Below, in pieces: positions 1 to 5,117 of a DNA stretch of 8,461 nt. Positions within the stretch are counted from its first letter, which is position 1; each line of letters starts with the position of its first letter. This DNA is from JANOGU01 sp964602115 (GTDB lineage: Bacteria > Pseudomonadota > Alphaproteobacteria > Rhodobacterales > Rhodobacteraceae). Both the position numbers and the translations under genes were made by a program. Under the pieces are notes generated by a model, which worked only from the letters and a program-made list of their open reading frames with translations, searched no databases and was not told the DNA's origin. The stretch covers positions 1-8,461 of the forward strand of contig CAZRQN010000127.1 of the NCBI GenBank assembly GCA_964602115.1, given 5' to 3'.

Positions 1-488
1 GAGGCGACGATGATGACATCGTCCCTTTCCAGAAGCGCGCGGGTGGCCGAATGGCGCATCCGGTCGATCTGCTCGTTGATCTGGGATTCCTTCTCGATAT
101 AGGTGTCGGTCCGGGGCACATAGGCCTCGGGCTGGTAATAGTCGTAGTAGGAAACGAAATACTCGACCGAGTTCTCCGGGAAGAAGCCCTTGAATTCGCC
201 GTAGAGCTGGGCCGCCAGCGTCTTGTTGGGGGCGAGGATGATCGCCGGCCGTTGGGTATGCTCGATGATCTTGGCCATGGTGAAGGTCTTGCCGGTGCCG
301 GTTGCGCCGAGAAGGACCTGGTTCTGCTCGCCGGCCTGCACGCCCGCCACCAGTTCGGCGATGGCCGTGGGCTGGTCGCCCGCCGGCTGGAACGGCGCCT
401 GCAGGACGAAACGCCGGCCGCCTTCCAGCTTGGGGCGGGTCAGGACCTCGGGGCGGGGATCGAGGCTGTTGGAATTGTTGTGGGGCAT
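1..488 (-). CDS. uvrB: UvrABC excinuclease subunit B, N-terminal part (cut by window edge)
   Basis: UvrB is the damage-verifying ATPase/helicase of nucleotide excision repair. UvrA loads it on damaged DNA and it then recruits UvrC for incision. About 162 of the roughly 660-730 residues usual for the family are present; the rest lies beyond base 1. Visible motifs are the N-terminal PFQPAGDQPTAI (residues 32-43), the Walker A loop GATGTGKT (61-68), the APNKTLAAQL segment (86-95), and the YYDYYQPEAYVP stretch (114-125), which marks the UvrB beta-hairpin that clamps DNA. The ATG at 488 is preceded by a good ribosome site (GGAAGGGA on the minus strand, 496-503) with a 7-nt spacer. It is transcribed divergently from the methyltransferase gene. 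A LexA-like box lies just upstream, so SOS control is plausible. The family assignment is very secure. Confidence 0.97.
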   Translation of the reverse strand, partial: MPHNNSNSLDPRPEVLTRPKLEGGRRFVLQAPFQPAGDQPTAIAELVAGVQAGEQNQVLLGATGTGKTFTMAKIIEHTQRPAIILAPNKTLAAQLYGEFKGFFPENSVEYFVSYYDYYQPEAYVPRTDTYIEKESQINEQIDRMRHSATRALLERDDVIIVA

Positions 489-510
489 GGGCGATTCCCT
501 TCCGGAACGA

Positions 511-537
511 ATTTGATCTGTTTTTGTTCCGGGGCAA
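511..537 (-). promoter_or_regulatory. Possible sigma70-type promoter of uvrB
   Basis: On the minus strand a TTGCCC hexamer (532-537) lies 15 nt upstream of TCAAAT (511-516, 4 of 6 matches to TATAAT). It is placed correctly for the uvrB start at 488. The spacer is short and alphaproteobacterial promoters are poorly conserved, so this is only a candidate. Its main support is that the LexA-like box fits within and around the spacer. Confidence 0.3.
515..529. promoter_or_regulatory. LexA-like (SOS) operator in front of uvrB
   Basis: The plus strand reads GATC, seven bases, then GTTC (515-518 and 526-529). This is one base away from the GTTC-N7-GTTC direct repeat recognised by alphaproteobacterial LexA. 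It lies 27 nt upstream of the uvrB start codon, overlapping the candidate promoter spacer, where a repressor would block transcription. A second half-site, GAAC at 505-508, forms with 526-532 a perfect 7-bp inverted repeat (CCGGAAC 502-508 / GTTCCGG 526-532, 17 nt apart). uvrB is an SOS gene in many bacteria. The base pattern is visible; LexA binding is inferred. Confidence 0.45.
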
Positions 538-553
538 GCCGGTTGGCTTGCCC
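532..553. other. Perfect 9-bp hairpin between uvrB and the methyltransferase gene
   Basis: GGGCAAGCC (532-540) and GGCTTGCCC (545-553) pair perfectly around a GGTT loop. No run of T follows on either strand, so it is not a typical intrinsic terminator. Its left arm overlaps the candidate -35 of uvrB, so as DNA it may simply be a palindromic binding site. A weaker 6-bp hairpin (559-564 with 574-579) follows. Confidence 0.5.
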
Positions 554-580
554 TGCGCCTGCCGCTAGAGGAACGGCAGC

Positions 581-636
581 CCCCCACCCCCATCCCCTCC
601 CCACGAGGGGGAGGGGAGGCGCGCGGGGCCAAGGGG
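581..636. repeat. C/G-rich palindromic element with quadruplex potential
   Basis: A perfect 10-bp inverted repeat (593-602 with 608-617, loop ACGAG) sits in a block that is almost only C on the left and G on the right. Read on the minus strand, 581-602 holds four G-runs separated by 1, 2 and 1 bases. On the plus strand 607-636 holds four G-runs with longer loops. Both strands could therefore form G-quadruplexes as well as the hairpin. The right end supplies the ribosome site of the methyltransferase (AAGGGG 631-636). The element looks like a dispersed intergenic repeat of high-GC proteobacteria, but only one clear copy is present here. A bidirectional terminator-like role is possible, although there is no T-tract. 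Confidence 0.6.
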
Positions 637-642
637 TGCGAC

Positions 643-1506
643 ATGGGCAAGACGATCGACACGCGGGCAGTGGGGCTGGATGTGGGGCTGGCCTTCATCC
701 GCTGGCTGACCGGGGCCGAGAGCCTGCACTACGGGCTGTGGACCGGGCTTGCGGTCAATGCCGCCAATCTCAAGGCGGCGCAGGATGCCTATACCGACCG
801 GCTGCTGACCTTCCTGCCGCCGCCTCCGGCCCGGGTGCTCGACATCGGCGGCGGGGCGGGAGAGACGGCAAAGAAGCTGCTGGCGCTGGGTTACAGCGTG
901 GAGATCGTGGTGCCTTCGGCCTTCCTCGCCGGGCGCTGCCGGGCGAATGCGCCGGGCGCCAGGGTGCATGAGATGGTGTTCGAGGATTTCCGGGGCGCCG
1001 GGCCCTTCGATGTCTGCCTGTTCTCGGAAAGCTTCCAGTATATCCCGATGGCCCAGAGCCTGCCGAAATGCCTGGCGCTGCTGGCACCCGGCGGGCGGAT
1101 CGTGATCGCCGACTGCTTCCGCACCGAGGCCTGGCGCGGGCGGCGGGCGAACGGGCCGCAGCCGGGCGGCGGGCACGGGCTGGCGGGGTTCCGCAAGGCG
1201 GCGGACGAGCTGCCGCTGCGGATCGGGCGGGAGGAGGATATCACCGAGGCGGTGGCGCCCTCCATCGACCTTGAGCAGGAACTCTACAACGTCCTCGGCC
1301 TCGGGGTGGAGCGCCTGCGGGCGGAGCTCGCGGCGAAGCGGCCGCTGGGCCTGTGGTTCCTGCGCGGGCTGCTGGCGCTGGCGATGTCGCGCCAGCGGCG
1401 GGCGAATCTGATGACGCGGCTGACCGGGAAGCAGCGGACGGCCGCAGCCTTCGCCACCTACACCCGCTATCTGATGCTGCGGCTGGATCCCTTGCCGAGG
1501 GCTTAA
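643..1506 (+). CDS. Class I SAM-dependent methyltransferase
   Basis: The 287-residue product is a probable cytosolic S-adenosylmethionine-dependent methyltransferase. The SAM-binding motif I is VLDIGGGAGE (residues 65-74), preceded by LHYGLW (29-34), a stretch seen in cyclopropane-fatty-acid synthase/sterol-methyltransferase-like and UbiE-like enzymes. A following strand EIVVPS (87-92), the motif IV-like FDVCLFSESFQYI (122-134) and LLAPGGRIVIAD (146-157) complete the Rossmann-type core. The C-terminal third (about 200-287) is helical and Arg-rich and probably forms the substrate cap. The ATG at 643 has AAGGGG 6 nt upstream. The substrate cannot be told: small lipids, quinone intermediates or other metabolites are all possible. 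It is monocistronic by layout, divergent from uvrB, and separated from the next gene by a structured 226-nt gap. Confidence 0.85.
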   Translation: MGKTIDTRAVGLDVGLAFIRWLTGAESLHYGLWTGLAVNAANLKAAQDAYTDRLLTFLPPPPARVLDIGGGAGETAKKLLALGYSVEIVVPSAFLAGRCRANAPGARVHEMVFEDFRGAGPFDVCLFSESFQYIPMAQSLPKCLALLAPGGRIVIADCFRTEAWRGRRANGPQPGGGHGLAGFRKAADELPLRIGREEDITEAVAPSIDLEQELYNVLGLGVERLRAELAAKRPLGLWFLRGLLALAMSRQRRANLMTRLTGKQRTAAAFATYTRYLMLRLDPLPRA

Positions 1507-1549
1507 GCGAAGCCACTCAATTTTAGCGAAAATCCGCCGCTCATTCACA

Positions 1550-1573
1550 CGTTCACGTTGAAAACCGCGAACG
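1550..1573. other. Stem-loop downstream of the methyltransferase gene
   Basis: CGTTCACG (1550-1557) and CGCGAACG (1566-1573) pair with one mismatch around an 8-nt A-rich loop, 44 nt after the methyltransferase stop. There is no T-run behind it. It could be a weak transcription end or an mRNA 3' stabiliser. Function is not established. Confidence 0.3.
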
Positions 1574-1606
1574 GATGAAGCACGATCCATCTGCAAGCAG
1601 CAAAGT

Positions 1607-1663
1607 GCTGTCGGCGGATTGCACCCCACACCCCACCCACACTCCCCGTGATCCGCCGACAGC
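1607..1663. repeat. 13-bp perfect inverted repeat enclosing a C-rich tract
   Basis: GCTGTCGGCGGAT (1607-1619) is exactly complementary to 1651-1663. The 31 bases between are nearly all C and A. On the minus strand they read as four G-runs of 3-4 (loops of about 5, 1 and 3 bases), which fits the G-quadruplex pattern. A small hairpin (CAGCA 1598-1602 / TGCTG 1606-1610) shares bases with the left arm, and a second hairpin (1660-1683) shares bases with the right arm. The three structures are partly mutually exclusive. The element lies 70 nt before the complex I subunit gene and would be in its leader if transcription starts upstream. Confidence 0.7.
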
Positions 1664-1683
1664 GCCCTTGCAAGGGGGCGCTG
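1660..1683. other. GC-rich hairpin in the leader of the complex I subunit gene
   Basis: CAGCGCCC (1660-1667) pairs with GGGCGCTG (1676-1683), with two further G-T pairs inside, leaving a 4-nt loop. It overlaps the right arm of the 13-bp inverted repeat by 4 nt, so the two cannot both form fully. No T-run follows, so it is not a standard terminator. It ends 37 nt before the ribosome site of the next gene. Confidence 0.5.
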
Positions 1684-1732
1684 CTTGGGCGCATATCGCT
1701 TCCGGGGGTCGGACTGGACCGGAGGACATTGA

Positions 1733-2044
1733 ATGCGCGCCCGCATCTATCAACCCGCCCGCAACGCCATGCAGTCGGGCCAGGCCAAGACCAGGCACTG
1801 GGTGCTGGAGCACGAGCCGGCCTCGGCGCGGGAGATCGACCCGCTGATGGGCTGGACCTCCGCCGCCGATACCGACACCCAGGTGAAACTGCGGTTCGAG
1901 ACACGGGAAGAGGCGGAAGCCTATGCCCGCGCCCATGGACTCGAAGTTGTGGTCACCGAACCCAAGACCCGCCGTCCGGTGATCCGGCCGCGCGGCTACG
2001 GCGAGAATTTCGCCACCGACCGCAAGGGCGCCTGGACGCATTGA
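1733..2044 (+). CDS. NADH:ubiquinone oxidoreductase accessory subunit, NDUFS4-like (ETC complex I subunit family)
   Basis: The 103-residue product belongs to the ETC complex I subunit conserved region family, the bacterial counterpart of mitochondrial NDUFS4 (18 kDa subunit). That subunit binds the peripheral arm of complex I near the NADH-oxidising module and stabilises it. Family signatures are the start MRARIYQPARNAMQSGQAKT (1-20), WVLEHEP (23-29), DPLMGWTSAADT (36-47), VKLRFETREEAEAYA (51-65) and the C-terminal GYGENFATDRKGAWTH (88-103). It is soluble, with no signal peptide, as expected for a cytoplasm-facing subunit. The length is full for the bacterial family. The start has GGAGG at 1721-1725, 7 nt away. 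It stands apart from any nuo operon, which is usual for this gene in Alphaproteobacteria. The leader holds the palindromic element described at 1607-1683. Confidence 0.94.
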   Translation: MRARIYQPARNAMQSGQAKTRHWVLEHEPASAREIDPLMGWTSAADTDTQVKLRFETREEAEAYARAHGLEVVVTEPKTRRPVIRPRGYGENFATDRKGAWTH

Positions 2045-2083
2045 GCCGGCGCGCCTGCGTTTTTCTCATCAGGAGATCGTTGA

Positions 2084-3532
2084 ATGTCGAAACTTTATTG
2101 CACGGCGTCCGCGCTGGCCCTGGCCTTTTCGGGTGCGGCCCATGCGGAGGCCACGCCGCAGGGCGCCGCTGAACTGACCGCGACCTTTCAGACCTACCTC
2201 GGCACCGTGCCGGGGGTGGTCAATGTCGTCGCCGAGGGCGAAGAATATGTCATCACCCTCGATGCGACCCCGTTCTTCGGCATGATCCCGGCCGAAGAAG
2301 GCGTCAGCCTTTCGATGACGCCGCAGGTGCTGCGCGCGACCGACAACGGCGACGGCACCTGGGGTGTGGTGCAGGAGCAGCCCATCGACTTCCAGATGTC
2401 GGTGCAGGGCGAGATGGACATGAGCATCTCGATCGCCAATGCCGCCTGTACCGGCGTCTTCGACGTGGCGCTGAAGGCCTTTGCCACCCAGGACTGCGTC
2501 TTCGACGCGATGACGGTCCATCAGTCGGCCACACCCGGCGGCGGTCCCGAGCAGGTGACCGACATGACGATGGAGAAGATGACGCTGAAATCCACCTCGG
2601 TGGCCGGCGCCAATGGCGGGGTGGACAGCAAGAGCGAATATACCCAGACCGGCCTGTCGCAGGTGATGGACCAGACGATGGCCGAGGGCATGCCGCCGAT
2701 GCACATGTCCTTCTCGCTGGCCGAGTCGAAGGATACGGCGACGATCACCGGATTCCGCAGCGAGGCCTTCTATGCGGCGCTGGCCTGGGCCGTGGCCAAT
2801 CCCGATCCGGCCCTTATGGTCAGCAAGCGGCTGGAGCTGCGCGACATCCTGGCTGGTGGCCTGCCGCTGTGGGAGAAGATCTCTGCCACGGGCGCTGGCA
2901 CCGGTCTCAGCATCGAAACCCCGGTGGGCCCGGTCTCGGCCGCGACCTTCGGCTATGACGTGGCCCTGACCGGGGCGGTGACGGACGGCAACCTGACCTA
3001 TGGGTTCAAGCTCGACGGACTGTCGCTGGCGCCGGGCATGGTGCCGCCCTTTGCCGAGGCGCTGGTGCCGCAGTCGCTGTCGCTGACCGTCGGAGTGGAA
3101 AGCTTCGATGCGGCGGGCGCGGCGCAGAAGCTCCTGGGCCTTTTCGACCTGGCGCCGGGCGCCGAGCCCGGGCCGGAGTTCGAGGGCGAGCTCCTCCAGG
3201 CGCTGCTGCCCGACGGCTCGGTCGATATCGTGCTCGCGCCCGGCGCGGTGAGCAATGCCACCTATACGCTGAGCTACGAGGGCCGGATGCAGGCCGGGCC
3301 GTTCATGATGATGCCCTCCGGCACGGCAAAGATCACCGCCGTGGGCTATGACGCTGCCATGGCCGTGCTCGACGGCGCCCCCGACGAGGTGAAGTCGGAG
3401 GTTCTGCCGGCGATGGGCATCGCCCGCCAGTTCGCCCAGGAACAGGCCGATGGCAGCCTGGTCTGGGACATCGACGCCACCGTGCCGGGCACCTTCAAGG
3501 TCAACGGCATGGATCTGATGGGGATGCAGTGA
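2084..3532 (+). CDS. Sec-exported DUF2125-like protein of unknown function
   Basis: The 482-residue protein starts with a Sec signal peptide: hydrophobic TASALALAFSGAAHA, predicted cut after residue 21 (AHA|EA). The mature part shows no membrane helix. It is built of alternating beta-strand-like stretches with DNGDGTWGV (87-95), a Cys pair (122 and 138) that could form a disulfide, YGFKLDGLSLAPG (306-318), and a C-terminal SLVWDIDATVPGTFKVNG (458-475). Overall shape, length and the closing FKVNG resemble the DUF2125 family common in Rhodobacteraceae and, more distantly, YdgA-like proteins. This is recalled by eye, so the family name is tentative. The role is unknown; it is likely periplasmic. 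The ATG has AGGAGA at 2071-2076. Its stop overlaps the GTG start of the acetyltransferase gene, so the two are probably co-translated. Confidence 0.72.
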   Translation: MSKLYCTASALALAFSGAAHAEATPQGAAELTATFQTYLGTVPGVVNVVAEGEEYVITLDATPFFGMIPAEEGVSLSMTPQVLRATDNGDGTWGVVQEQPIDFQMSVQGEMDMSISIANAACTGVFDVALKAFATQDCVFDAMTVHQSATPGGGPEQVTDMTMEKMTLKSTSVAGANGGVDSKSEYTQTGLSQVMDQTMAEGMPPMHMSFSLAESKDTATITGFRSEAFYAALAWAVANPDPALMVSKRLELRDILAGGLPLWEKISATGAGTGLSIETPVGPVSAATFGYDVALTGAVTDGNLTYGFKLDGLSLAPGMVPPFAEALVPQSLSLTVGVESFDAAGAAQKLLGLFDLAPGAEPGPEFEGELLQALLPDGSVDIVLAPGAVSNATYTLSYEGRMQAGPFMMMPSGTAKITAVGYDAAMAVLDGAPDEVKSEVLPAMGIARQFAQEQADGSLVWDIDATVPGTFKVNGMDLMGMQ

Positions 3533-3990
3533 TCTCCATCGCCGAGGAATCGCCGCTGGGGGCCGATCTCGGCCCCCTGATGGCGCGCCACACCGCCGAC
3601 ATGCATGCCGAGACGCCGCCGGAGAGCATCCACATGATGGATGCATCGCAGCTCGCCCGTCCCGGCATCCGCTTCTTCGTCATGCGCGAGGATGGGGTGC
3701 CGGTGGGCATGGGCGCCTTCAAGCGCCTGTCCGAGCCGGGCCATGGCGAGATCAAGTCGATGCATGTGCTGGCCGAGTGCCGGGGCCGGGGGCTGAGCCG
3801 GGCGATGCTCGCTCATGTCGAGGCCGAGGCGCGGGCGGACGGTCTGACGCGCCTGTCGCTGGAAACCGGGCCTTCGCCGATCTTCGCCTCCGCCCGCGCG
3901 CTCTACGAGCGGGCGGGCTATGGCCCCTGCGGGCCGTTCGAGGGTTATGGCGATGACCCGAACTCGGTGTTCATGACCCGCGAAATCTGA
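3529..3990 (+). CDS. GNAT family N-acetyltransferase, YsnE-like
   Basis: The 153-residue enzyme should transfer an acetyl group from acetyl-CoA to an amine on an unknown substrate. GNAT motif A, the acetyl-CoA pyrophosphate loop, is ECRGRGLSRAM (residues 83-93), following the strand GEIKSMHVL (73-81). Other landmarks are PPESIHMMD (30-38), LSLETG (109-114), ALYERAGY (124-131) and the ending DPNSVFMT (143-150). This set closely matches Bacillus YsnE-type acetyltransferases as I remember them. The start is GTG at 3529, overlapping the previous stop as GTGA, with a G-rich stretch (3519-3523) just upstream. Translation probably depends on the upstream gene. A cytosolic acetyltransferase coupled to a secreted protein has no obvious shared function. 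The tRNA gene begins 39 nt after the stop. Confidence 0.9.
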   Translation: MISIAEESPLGADLGPLMARHTADMHAETPPESIHMMDASQLARPGIRFFVMREDGVPVGMGAFKRLSEPGHGEIKSMHVLAECRGRGLSRAMLAHVEAEARADGLTRLSLETGPSPIFASARALYERAGYGPCGPFEGYGDDPNSVFMTREI

Positions 3991-4029
3991 TTGCACCGCC
4001 GCGCCGCCCGCGCCAGAAGAACCGCCAGC

Positions 4030-4106
4030 GGCCCCGTAGCTCAACTGGATAGAGCAAGGACCTTCTAAGTCCGAGGTTGAGGGTTCGATTCCTTCCGGGG
4101 TCGCCA
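4030..4106 (+). tRNA. tRNA-Arg (anticodon UCU)
   Basis: A complete 77-nt cloverleaf can be folded. The acceptor stem GGCCCCG/CGGGGTC has one G-T pair. The D-arm is GCTC/GAGC with a 9-nt loop, the anticodon arm has loop CTTCTAA (anticodon TCT, reading AGA), the variable region is 5 nt, the T-arm has TTCGATT, the discriminator base is G, and CCA is encoded. The pair at positions 27-43 is A-G, a mismatch at the top of the anticodon stem; the other four pairs are good. AGA is a rare codon in a genome of this GC, so this is a minor tRNA. No intron is present. No integrase or duplicated 3' end is seen nearby, so there is no sign of an integrated element. Confidence 0.96.
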
Positions 4107-4197
4107 TTCGCTTTCGGCCGGTGCGACGGAAGTCGCGGGCGGCGACGTTCGAGAAGGGACCGTTGCCGGGTCAGGGATTTTTTCGGGAGGAACTTCG

Positions 4198-4596
4198 ATG
4201 ACGACACGCAGGGCTTTTGTGAACCGGGCATTTGCCGTGGCGGCGGTAGCGCTCGCCCCGACGCTGGCGCTGGCCAAGGGCTGGGTGGTGCTGGGGCGGC
4301 GGACGGTGAAGCCGGGCGGCGATCATGACCGGATCGTGCTGGACGGTGGCCGGCGGTTCGATGCCATCCGCCTGGAGGTGGCAGAGAACGGGATCTTCAT
4401 CAACAAGGTCCATGTCACCTTCGCCAACGGCAAGACGCAGGGCTTCAACATCCGCAACTTCATCGAACGGGGCGGACAGACCCGCGCCATCGCGCTGCCT
4501 GGCGACGACCGGGACATCCAGCGCATCGACCTGTTCTTCCGCCGCCGTCCCGGAGGCGGTCCGGCCATCGTGACGGTACTCGGGCGCGAGGCCTGA
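4198..4596 (+). CDS. Small exported protein with Tat-type signal, possibly DUF2541-like
   Basis: The 132-residue product begins with a twin-arginine signal: TRRAFVNR (residues 3-10), hydrophobic AFAVAAVALAPTLALA, and a likely cut after residue 26 (ALA|KG). The mature part of about 106 residues looks all-beta: WVVLGRRTV (29-37), DRIVLDG (44-50), FDAIRLEV (54-61), KVHVTFANGKTQGFNI (70-85), TRAIALPG (95-102), IQRIDLFFRR (107-116) and AIVTVLG (123-129). It has no cysteine. The pattern reminds me of the DUF2541 (YaaI-like) periplasmic proteins, but this is weak. Function is unknown. The ATG has a strong site GGGAGGAA (4185-4192). The gene begins 91 nt after the tRNA, and a T6 run (4178-4183) sits just before the ribosome site. 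Use of Tat suggests folding before export. Confidence 0.78.
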   Translation: MTTRRAFVNRAFAVAAVALAPTLALAKGWVVLGRRTVKPGGDHDRIVLDGGRRFDAIRLEVAENGIFINKVHVTFANGKTQGFNIRNFIERGGQTRAIALPGDDRDIQRIDLFFRRRPGGGPAIVTVLGREA

Positions 4597-4687
4597 GCCC
4601 GGCGCCGGCACGGATCCCGATTGACCCAGGCCTGCCGCTCTGCCACCACTGGCACAATTCCCCGTGTCATTGGAAAAGGAATTGGCG

Positions 4688-5053
4688 ATGCGTATTTTCC
4701 GGGTTCTCACGGTCCTTGCCGGACTCTTTCCCGTCCCCGCACTGGCGGCACCGCTGCAATGGTCGGACAAGACCGTCGTGATCGGCATCAGTGTTGACAG
4801 CAGCGGCTTGGTGGCGCTGGCGGCCTTCCTGACCGAGATTGACGGCAAGCTCGCCGTCTGCGGGGCGACATGGATGGACAAGGACAGCGCCACCGCCCGC
4901 CCGCACCGGTCCAAGCTCCTGCGGGCGCTGATGGTTTCGGCCGACGGACGCATACTGCCTTTCAGCGCGCAGAGTTTCCCCGTCTATCTGACGGCGGAAG
5001 AGGCGCAGCAGGGCGGGCCCAAAATGCGTGAAGACCAAGAAGCCCTGGGCTGA
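4688..5053 (+). CDS. Small Sec-exported protein of unknown function, apparently frameshifted near its C-terminus
   Basis: As written the gene gives 121 residues. The start at 4688 is chosen because AAGGA lies at 4676-4680 and a Sec signal peptide follows at once: MRIFRVLTVLAGLFPVPALA, cut near ALA|AP. An in-frame GTG at 4664 would put eight extra polar residues before it. The mature part includes VVIGISVDSSGLVALAAFLTEI (30-51) and Cys58 in LAVCGATWMDK, with no second Cys in this frame. The last nine codons (from 5023) lose the G/C third-position bias. The neighbouring +1 frame from 5025 continues with good bias for 29 codons and contains a Cys (see the next feature). The original product was therefore probably about 141 residues. 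I do not recognise the family. It faces the enolase-superfamily gene tail to tail. Confidence 0.6.
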   Translation: MRIFRVLTVLAGLFPVPALAAPLQWSDKTVVIGISVDSSGLVALAAFLTEIDGKLAVCGATWMDKDSATARPHRSKLLRALMVSADGRILPFSAQSFPVYLTAEEAQQGGPKMREDQEALG

Positions 5054-5114
5054 CTCCTATGCCAAGGCCAAGGTCGAGCTGAAACTCCGCACACACTCTT
5101 CCGCCGGCATGTAG
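5025..5114 (+). other. Displaced C-terminal coding segment of the 4688 gene (+1 frame)
   Basis: Starting at TGC 5025, the +1 frame reads CVKTKKPWADSYAKAKVELK and nine more residues, ending in TAG at 5112-5114. About 22 of 29 codons end in G or C, against 5 of 9 in the upstream frame beyond 5023. Joining the frames by removing one base in the 5011-5024 run (GGGCGGGCCCAAAA) gives a 141-residue protein with two Cys (58 and 113), fitting an exported disulfide protein. The joined gene would stop 3 nt short of the convergent gene's stop codon. The cause may be a sequencing indel, a real mutation, or ribosomal slippage at CCC-AAA-A; an indel is the simplest. Confidence 0.6.
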
Positions 5115-5117
5115 GGC

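Noticed and set aside
51..971. Long plus-strand open frame of 306 codons across uvrB and the methyltransferase
   Set aside because: It is antisense to the clear uvrB motifs and then out of frame within the methyltransferase. The product is low-complexity Ala/Gly/Arg-rich, as expected from chance open frames in high-GC DNA.
1558..1586. TTGAAA with CACGAT 17 nt later as a promoter for the complex I subunit
   Set aside because: The -10 matches at only three of six bases, too weak to list as a feature, though its placement is possible.
565..1746. 393-codon minus-strand open frame over the methyltransferase
   Set aside because: It is the mirror of a gene with strong SAM-binding motifs. Its product is Arg/Pro/Gln/His-rich with no domain.
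2069..3646. 525-codon minus-strand open frame over the DUF2125-like gene
   Set aside because: His/Arg/Gly-rich product with no motif. The opposite strand has a signal peptide, a ribosome site and a coupled downstream gene.
4030..4106. tRNA as the attachment site of an integrated element
   Set aside because: No integrase gene and no second copy of the tRNA 3' end are present in the window; downstream genes match the surrounding codon use.
4158..4183. Intrinsic terminator for the tRNA (GACC/GGTC stem, then T6)
   Set aside because: The stem is only 4 bp, and six bases separate it from the T-run. The T-run may just be leader sequence of the 4198 gene.
4599..4608. CCGGCGCCGG palindrome after the Tat-signal gene
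   Set aside because: A 10-base GC palindrome is common by chance at this composition and has no T-run or nearby partner.
4621..4658. TTGACC and CACAAT as a sigma70 promoter before the 4688 gene
   Set aside because: The spacing is 26 nt, far too long; no good -10 lies at 16-18 nt.
4650..4664. TGGCAC resembling the -24 half of a sigma54 promoter before the 4688 gene
   Set aside because: The required GC at the -12 position is absent; CG stands there.
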